From Pegoplata infirma (Eukaryota; Arthropoda; Insecta; Diptera; Anthomyiidae), in contig OY992537.1 in NCBI GenBank assembly GCA_963921195.1, positions 50,926,313 to 50,990,312 of the forward strand: 64,000 nt of DNA. Direction: 5' to 3'. The translations under genes were made by a program, and so were the position numbers. This document shows, piece by piece, positions 63,830-64,000 of the stretch. Within the stretch, counting starts at the first letter, position 1, and each line of letters begins with the position of its first letter. The notes beneath the pieces are model-generated. The model ran no database searches. It had not been told where the DNA came from and saw nothing but the letters and a program-made list of their open reading frames with translations.

Positions 63830-64000
63830 CTATTTTTGTCGACCATCCAAATTTTGATTTAATTGCTCAAATAACGTATTTTTGTCATAATATGACATAT
63901 TATGTATGCTAATTAAACGTAATCTTATCATTTGATTGGAAAATGATGTTTGAATGATTTGTTGCATGATTCTCTTTAACATGGATTTTATCGCGAGTAG
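63830..64000 (-). CDS. Possible C-terminal exon of an unidentified protein (runs off the window)
   Basis: Minus-strand frame open from the window edge for 56 codons to TAG at 63832-63830. It reads SMLKRIMQQIIQTSF, MIRLRLISIHNMSYY and ends LNQNLDGRQK. Composition is protein-like, with mixed polar residues and few low-complexity runs, unlike nearby random frames. An AATAAA signal follows within about 15 bases of the stop. I do not recognise the family. It could still be a chance open frame. Confidence 0.35.
   Translation of the reverse strand, partial: LLAIKSMLKRIMQQIIQTSFSNQMIRLRLISIHNMSYYDKNTLFEQLNQNLDGRQK

Noticed and set aside
1..64000. tRNA or rRNA genes
   Set aside because: No T-arm GGTTCGAATCC-like motif with a cloverleaf context and no rRNA-like sequence was found on either strand by eye.

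Overview
The window is strongly A+T-rich, intron-containing nuclear DNA from an insect, most likely a schizophoran (blowfly- or housefly-like) dipteran. Reasons: an axonemal dynein and a mitochondrial EF-Ts gene with short GT-AG exons in very large introns, LOA-type LINEs with an N-terminal DUF4780-like ORF1, a Mag-like Ty3/Gypsy element, and many dispersed repeats with a (TA)n - conserved core - (GTCY)n layout like the dipteran mini-me family. The species assignment is inference.

Two host genes can be reconstructed. (1) On the minus strand, seven phase-consistent exons between 31640 and 1 encode about 860 residues of the N-terminal tail and start of the linker of an inner-arm axonemal dynein heavy chain (DNAH3/7/12 type). 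The gene continues past position 1; its 5' end lies above 31640, possibly at a tiny ATG exon at 48226-48205. One intron (9849-30580) is 20.7 kb. (2) On the plus strand, 48617-55453 is a complete three-exon gene for mitochondrial elongation factor Ts (305 aa) with a 5.9-kb first intron. A third possible gene is a minus-strand C-terminal exon running off the window's right edge (63830-64000).

Most of the rest is transposon. 1-9300: dynein exons with three 5'-truncated LOA LINE copies, one nested in another. 9849-30580: the giant intron, a stack of MITEs, foldback elements and minisatellites. 31683-39531: a multi-level nest ending in a 4.9-kb LOA LINE with a 12-bp target duplication. 42301-46989: a complete Mag-like LTR retrotransposon with identical LTRs and an intact 1427-aa gag-pol frame. 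49300-52400: a duplicated intronic block in which each copy carries a different insertion and so records the other's empty site. 53100-54620: a mini-me-like repeat whose end forms the splice-acceptor tract of EF-Ts exon 2. 56700-62760: foldback hAT-like and Mutator-like elements and tandem arrays.

I found no operon-like or defence system. The most informative content is the insertion history (nested elements, target duplications, paralogous empty sites) and repeat sequence recruited at a splice site. No tRNA, rRNA or CRISPR was seen.
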